DNA of 64,000 bases from DLAJ01 sp023663615 (GTDB lineage Bacteria > Bacillota > Clostridia > Lachnospirales > Lachnospiraceae). The translations under genes and the position numbers were made by a program. Location: assembly GCA_023663615.1 (NCBI GenBank), contig JAMPHA010000001.1, positions 1 to 64,000 on the forward strand, in the 5' to 3' direction. Shown in pieces: positions 59,993 through 64,000 of this stretch. Position 1 is the first letter of the stretch; each line of letters opens with the position of its first letter. Below the pieces are notes generated by a model that searched no databases, was not told the DNA's origin, and worked only from the letters and a program-made list of their open reading frames with translations.

Positions 59993-61534
59993 TCAGTCCT
60001 CCGTTCCCCGTAAGGACGGGTTGAATGCGTCTCTTAATCCGTTGCCGAACAGGTTAAACGAGATCATCAGCAAGGAAATGAACAGTGCCGGAAACAGGAT
60101 GACATGCGGGAAGGTCGAAATCATGGAACGACCTGCCGACAACATGCTTCCGATGGAGGTTCTTGTCGAGGAGTCCAGATTGATGATTCCCAAATACGTC
60201 ATATTGGACTCCGAACCGATCACGCCCGGTATCATCATTACCGCACTCGTGATCAGCGTACCGAGCGCATTCGGGAAAATATGCCGGAACATCAGTCTGA
60301 AATCTCCCGCTCCCAGCGTTCTCGCCGAGAGAATGTACTCCTGATTCTTGTAACGGTAAAACTGCATACGCGTACTGGACGCCATGCCGATCCATCCCGT
60401 CAGGACAAAGGCAAAGAGCAGGGACGGAAGCGCGCCCACCTTATTGGCTAAGTGCAGCTTGAACAGCGTAACGACCACGACAAACGGTACTTCGTTCAGT
60501 ATATCGCTGATCCGCTCCATCGTAATATCGACCGCACCGCCGTAATAACCCTCGATCGCGCCGTAGAAGGCACCGATGATCATGTTGATCGCCGAAATGC
60601 ATAACGCAAAGACAATGGAGAATCTTGCACCCGACGCCAGCCTCGTGAAAATATCCTGTCCGTAGGCATTCGTCCCGAACACAAAACTCGGTTCAAACCC
60701 GTAGCGGAACTGGAAATACGTGTAGGTAAACACACGGACGCGGTAGGACGTCGCCGTAGACGTCCCCGCTACCGTCGCGTAGCGGTAGGAACCGTCGTCG
60801 CCCTCGATCCGGCGGCTGTGATAGTCGCCGTCGTTTCCGGTCGTCTTATAAAGCGGCTGATAATCGCCGTTCTTATCAAGGATCGGCACGCTCTTCGCCG
60901 TACACTGGTACCAGAGGTTTGCGTCCGAGCGCTGTGATTCTATTTTGAATTTCTTCGTATCGACCGCCGGATAAATGACCTGAACGTCATGCTCTAACTG
61001 CCATTCCTGAATCGCCTCGTACTCGGTGGGGGTCAGCGTCAGATAGATCATTCCGTTTTTGACATAGGAGTCCAGACGGACGTCATAATAGAGCGAATTG
61101 CTTGTCGCTCCCTCTTTCTCATAGCCCGCGCGGTAGACCTCCACGATCGGATTCATGCCTGTCTCCGCGCCGATCGCGTTGCGCGCGAGATAATCCGCCT
61201 CGCTCAACGTCTCATCGCTGCATCCGTCCCAGCCTGCCCATGCAAACAGATCCCACTTCGGCAGAAGCCTTGCATATTGCAGATAGGTCGTATCCGTCAG
61301 CGCACGCGTATAATCATTCTCGCCGAACACCGGGACAAGCAGCGCATACAGCACTAAAAAGAAGATGATGACCGCCGCGATGACCGAGCTCTTATTGCGC
61401 GTAAAGCGGATCATGGCATCCTTGAAGTAGCCGACCGGCTTCGTATCAAGCTTTTTATCGTGAATATCGCCCTCGCGCTGATAAAATTCAAATTTTTCTT
61501 TTGGTATGTTCGCATAATCCATTTCTTTTTTCAT
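59993..61534 (-). CDS. oppC: Oligopeptide ABC transporter permease OppC with extracytoplasmic insertion
   Basis: Protein of 513 residues against the usual 290-330. The N-terminal cytoplasmic tail and first helix (SSVIAAVIIFFLVLYALLVPVF) are followed by an inserted region of about 210 residues outside the membrane (about 75-285). Then comes the standard FGTNAYGQDIFTRLASGAR and five helices with the EAA-like loop ARTLGAGDFRLMFRHIFPNA. The insertion is rich in Tyr and Thr and may form a soluble domain that meets the binding protein. Confidence 0.9.
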   Translation of the reverse strand: MKKEMDYANIPKEKFEFYQREGDIHDKKLDTKPVGYFKDAMIRFTRNKSSVIAAVIIFFLVLYALLVPVFGENDYTRALTDTTYLQYARLLPKWDLFAWAGWDGCSDETLSEADYLARNAIGAETGMNPIVEVYRAGYEKEGATSNSLYYDVRLDSYVKNGMIYLTLTPTEYEAIQEWQLEHDVQVIYPAVDTKKFKIESQRSDANLWYQCTAKSVPILDKNGDYQPLYKTTGNDGDYHSRRIEGDDGSYRYATVAGTSTATSYRVRVFTYTYFQFRYGFEPSFVFGTNAYGQDIFTRLASGARFSIVFALCISAINMIIGAFYGAIEGYYGGAVDITMERISDILNEVPFVVVVTLFKLHLANKVGALPSLLFAFVLTGWIGMASSTRMQFYRYKNQEYILSARTLGAGDFRLMFRHIFPNALGTLITSAVMMIPGVIGSESNMTYLGIINLDSSTRTSIGSMLSAGRSMISTFPHVILFPALFISLLMISFNLFGNGLRDAFNPSLRGTED

Positions 61535-61582
61535 ATTCCATGCCCATGCCTTTCCGATTTGCTTGCGCGAACCTGTTCGCTT

Positions 61583-62551
61583 TTAACGCTGTCCCATCTT
61601 GATACGCGGATCGATCAGACCGTAGCTGATGTCAACCACGATCCCCACCATCAGTCCGATCAGGGTGTAGAATGCGGTCAGCAGCATAAAGAAGTTATAG
61701 TCGAGCGCCGTAATGGAGTTTAGGAACAATTGTCCGACTCCCGGAACGCCGAAGATCTGCTCGATGATCAGCGATCCTGCCAAAATACCGACAAACTCGC
61801 CAAGGATCATCGGGAATACCGGAACCATGGAATTGCGCAGCGCATGGCGCAGCGTCGCCTGCGAGCGTTTCAAGCCCTTCGTGCGGGCAAGCAGCATAAA
61901 ATCGCTTGTCAGCACCTCAGAAAGCTCCGCCCTCGAATAGCGGGCAAGCGAGGCGATCGAGCCAAAGCTTAAGCTTAACGACGCCGGTACGATCGAGACG
62001 AACATCGCCCATGAAAACCAGTCCGTCCCGGATTTCATCTGTAACGGGAACCACTGGAGCTTAAAACAGAAAAGGTACTGTACCAAAAACGCATAAACAA
62101 ATGACGGTACGGAAATGAATACCATGACCAGCGTGGAGATCACATAATCCTGCCACTTGTTCTTTTTCAAAGCGGCATAGATACCGAGCGCCAGACCGAG
62201 CGGCACGCTGAAAAGTACGGAATAAATATTGACGAGCAGTGTCGCGGGAAGCTTGGAGACAAACACTGTCCATACCTCCTGATTGCGGTAGAGCGTCTCG
62301 CTGATACCCCAGTCGCCGCCGAAAATGCTTCGCTTGATAAAGATCCAGAACTGCACGAGAATCGGCTTATTGTAACCGAGCGCTTCCCGCCTCTGACGGA
62401 TCAGATTCATGTCCTTGCCAAACGCTTCCGCATCGATGACCGGCAGCAGCTTGATCAGTACAAAACACATGGTGAGAATTGCAAAAAGAACAAAGAACAT
62501 TAGTGCGATACGCTTGAGTATGTACCATAAAATACTGTTTTTCTTAAACAT
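61583..62551 (-). CDS. oppB: Oligopeptide ABC transporter permease OppB
   Basis: Protein of 322 residues with six transmembrane helices, the DppB/OppB signature YSRAELSEVLTSDFMLLARTKGLKRSQ and the GVPGVGQLFLNSI end. It is of normal length, unlike its partners. GGAGG precedes the ATG. Confidence 0.93.
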   Translation of the reverse strand: MFKKNSILWYILKRIALMFFVLFAILTMCFVLIKLLPVIDAEAFGKDMNLIRQRREALGYNKPILVQFWIFIKRSIFGGDWGISETLYRNQEVWTVFVSKLPATLLVNIYSVLFSVPLGLALGIYAALKKNKWQDYVISTLVMVFISVPSFVYAFLVQYLFCFKLQWFPLQMKSGTDWFSWAMFVSIVPASLSLSFGSIASLARYSRAELSEVLTSDFMLLARTKGLKRSQATLRHALRNSMVPVFPMILGEFVGILAGSLIIEQIFGVPGVGQLFLNSITALDYNFFMLLTAFYTLIGLMVGIVVDISYGLIDPRIKMGQR

Positions 62552-62705
62552 CGCTTTCCTCCACTCCTTTGTTTGTATTCAGACAACGCTGCTGAAAAAA
62601 GCCGCCGCGGTCAGTCCCCGCCGCCAAACCGCCATCAAAATCCGGCGCGCATTTCCCGATCTTTCAGCAATGTTGTCCAAACGCAACCGTTCTTCCCATG
62701 CATAA

Positions 62706-62757
62706 CCAAAGGGCGGAAGGGCGGCATGCCGCCCTTCCGTACATCATACACCTTTGG
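62706..62757. other. Large perfect palindrome between oppA and oppB
   Basis: A perfect inverted repeat with 13-bp arms (CGGAAGGGCGGCA, 62714-62739) is enclosed by an outer pair CCAAAGG/CCTTTGG. It sits in the 293-base gap between oppA and oppB, which has no gene. It could stabilise the 3' end of an oppA-only message. Confidence 0.7.
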
Positions 62758-62796
62758 AAGTGCTTTTCTTTGCGTTCGCATTATTCACAACCCCGG

Positions 62797-62846
62797 AAGA
62801 ATTTGCGGATGCAAATTCTTCGAAAGCGTGCGAAGCACGATTTTTT
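62797..62846 (-). repeat. Double hairpin of the dispersed family at the oppA stop
   Basis: AAGAATTTGC/GCAAATTCTT (62797-62820), the linker CGAAAG, then CGTGC/GCACG (62827-62839) and a T-run. Same layout as 6540-6590. It overlaps the oppA stop codon. Confidence 0.6.
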
Positions 62847-64000
62847 AGTTGTAGGTCAGAGTACCGCCCTGCTCTGCCACGAATGCAGCCCACTCGTCAT
62901 CCGTGTAGTTGTAGGTGTAGTACTGAACGCCGCCGAACGCCATACCGAAGATATATTCCTCGGTCGCGTAGTTGATCTTCATACTCTTTAACTGAGCGGA
63001 AGAATCATCAATTAACGGAAGCAGTTCGTATCTCTCCAATACGGCACCTTCCAGCGCTGCCAGAATCTCAAAACGCTCCTGAGAATTGCCGTCCGTCACA
63101 CCCGCGGAAAACTCCTCCGTGTTGCCGTCCGCATCCGTGATCGTGATCTTCTCACCGTTGATCGTATAGGTCCAGTCCGCAACGGAAGCCGTCCAGTCCT
63201 TACCGCTTAAGTTGACCGTCAGCATATCGTTTGCGGTATCCCAGCACGTATTGTAACGCAGGTTATCATCCGTCGTATAGCACTGGATCAGGTTGTACGG
63301 ATCAAGCGCGCTTCCCACAAAGCCGACACCGAACAGCAGATCGACTTCGTTATTTCTCAGTGCGGGTCCGAAACCGTTGCCGAGCGTATCATTCAGATCG
63401 AATGTCAGTCTGCCCTCAAACGGCGTTCCGACAACCGCCTCCGTCCAGCAGTTTACAAGGAACTCGTTACCCTTTGCATAGAAGTTGGAGCTGCTGGGGA
63501 TACCGATCATGATCCGGACGACGTCGTCGTCATCGATCAGTCCCTGCTCTTTTGCAATATCATAAGCCTCGGCAAACTTCTCTCTTGCCATCTCCAGATT
63601 GTAGCCCGTGATGGAATCGATCGCATCATCCACGTCCGCATAGAGCTTGCCGTCGCCGATTTCGTCCGCAAGTCCCCAGAAGTTTACGAGCACCTGCTTT
63701 GCCTCATCCGTGCTTCTGTAGGTGGCACCAACCTCCGGATCATAAATGATCAGACCGGAGTATACGCCGAATGCCGGCGAGTTCGTCGGAGCCGTTGCCA
63801 GTGCGAAGGACGCACGGTCAAGCGAGTAAGAGAGCGCCTGACGGAACTCTTCTACCGTAAGGATCGTCTTATTGAAATTATCACCCAATGCCGCCTGCCT
63901 TGCCGCAAGTGCATCCAGATCCGGATTCATCGCTACAAAGAACGTGCTCGCCTCGGTCGCATAATAGGTGTAATCGCTCGTCGCGTAATTCTCCATATCC
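62845..64000 (-). CDS. oppA: Oligopeptide-binding protein OppA, 3' part only
   Basis: The frame runs off the window end, so only the C-terminal 385 or so residues are seen. It contains FRQALSYSLDRASFALA and a late LEGAVLERYELLPLIDDSSAQL, patterns of family 5 solute-binding proteins. It should be a lipoprotein, but the N-terminus is outside. It binds peptides for OppBCDF. Confidence 0.88.
   Translation of the reverse strand, partial: DMENYATSDYTYYATEASTFFVAMNPDLDALAARQAALGDNFNKTILTVEEFRQALSYSLDRASFALATAPTNSPAFGVYSGLIIYDPEVGATYRSTDEAKQVLVNFWGLADEIGDGKLYADVDDAIDSITGYNLEMAREKFAEAYDIAKEQGLIDDDDVVRIMIGIPSSSNFYAKGNEFLVNCWTEAVVGTPFEGRLTFDLNDTLGNGFGPALRNNEVDLLFGVGFVGSALDPYNLIQCYTTDDNLRYNTCWDTANDMLTVNLSGKDWTASVADWTYTINGEKITITDADGNTEEFSAGVTDGNSQERFEILAALEGAVLERYELLPLIDDSSAQLKSMKINYATEEYIFGMAFGGVQYYTYNYTDDEWAAFVAEQGGTLTYN

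Overview
The window looks like the chromosome of a Bacillota bacterium of class Clostridia, most likely a Lachnospiraceae-type gut anaerobe. The evidence is the cluster apt-rel-metallohydrolase-hemZ, CIRCE-controlled chaperones, strong AGGAGG ribosome sites, lipoproteins with Clostridia-type lipoboxes, DUF5050, DUF815 and DUF3899 proteins, and opp transporters of the long Lachnospiraceae type. This is inferred from gene content, not from a marker gene. Most genes lie on the minus strand.

Layout. 0.3-6.4 kb: hemZ, a lipoprotein, an MBL-fold hydrolase, rel and apt. 6.4-14.6 kb: a maltodextrin locus with a GH13 enzyme, binding protein and two permeases in one operon, a divergent short LacI regulator, and a starch-binding lipoprotein behind a promoter with two LacI-type operators. 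14.7-17.5 kb: groES-groEL under CIRCE, flanked by 126-bp direct repeats. 17.5-21.4 kb: a signalling operon (MCP, diguanylate cyclase, degenerate GGDEF protein). 21.6-28 kb: ABC-F, PHP and HAD proteins, a DUF3800 gene preceded by a probable structured RNA, and a Maf-HAD fusion. 28-34.5 kb: ppk1, ppx, a DUF815 ATPase and pheA. 34.8-40.4 kb: a DUF5050 protein and a folate operon (folC, folE, HD protein, folP, folB-folK fusion). 40.7-44.6 kb: DUF305 protein, a TIM-barrel isomerase, two Hsp20 genes under a second CIRCE, VanZ and an AbrB/PIN toxin-antitoxin pair. 44.7-51.5 kb: Lhr helicase, a membrane protein and a secreted nuclease. 51.6-55.5 kb: an AT-rich, partly decayed island with a tyrosine recombinase, small toxin- and phage-like genes and fragments, next to tRNA-Thr. 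56-64 kb: DUF3899 protein and an oligopeptide ABC operon (oppABCDF) whose permease and both ATPases carry large insertions.

Beyond the genes, intergenic DNA carries several recurring patterns. (1) Many genes are followed by tandem imperfect copies of their own 3' end, including the stop codon (at least seven cases). (2) A dispersed hairpin family sits near gene ends and starts. (3) A dispersed motif with core GCAGGGCTTTTGACAC occurs four times. (4) A 126-bp structured repeat flanks groESL. The most promising candidates for undescribed biology are the DUF3800 locus with its RNA, the truncated HEAFH metallopeptidase in the island, the inserted domains of the opp transporter, and the stop-codon tail duplications. 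No searches were run; every name rests on reading motifs and context.
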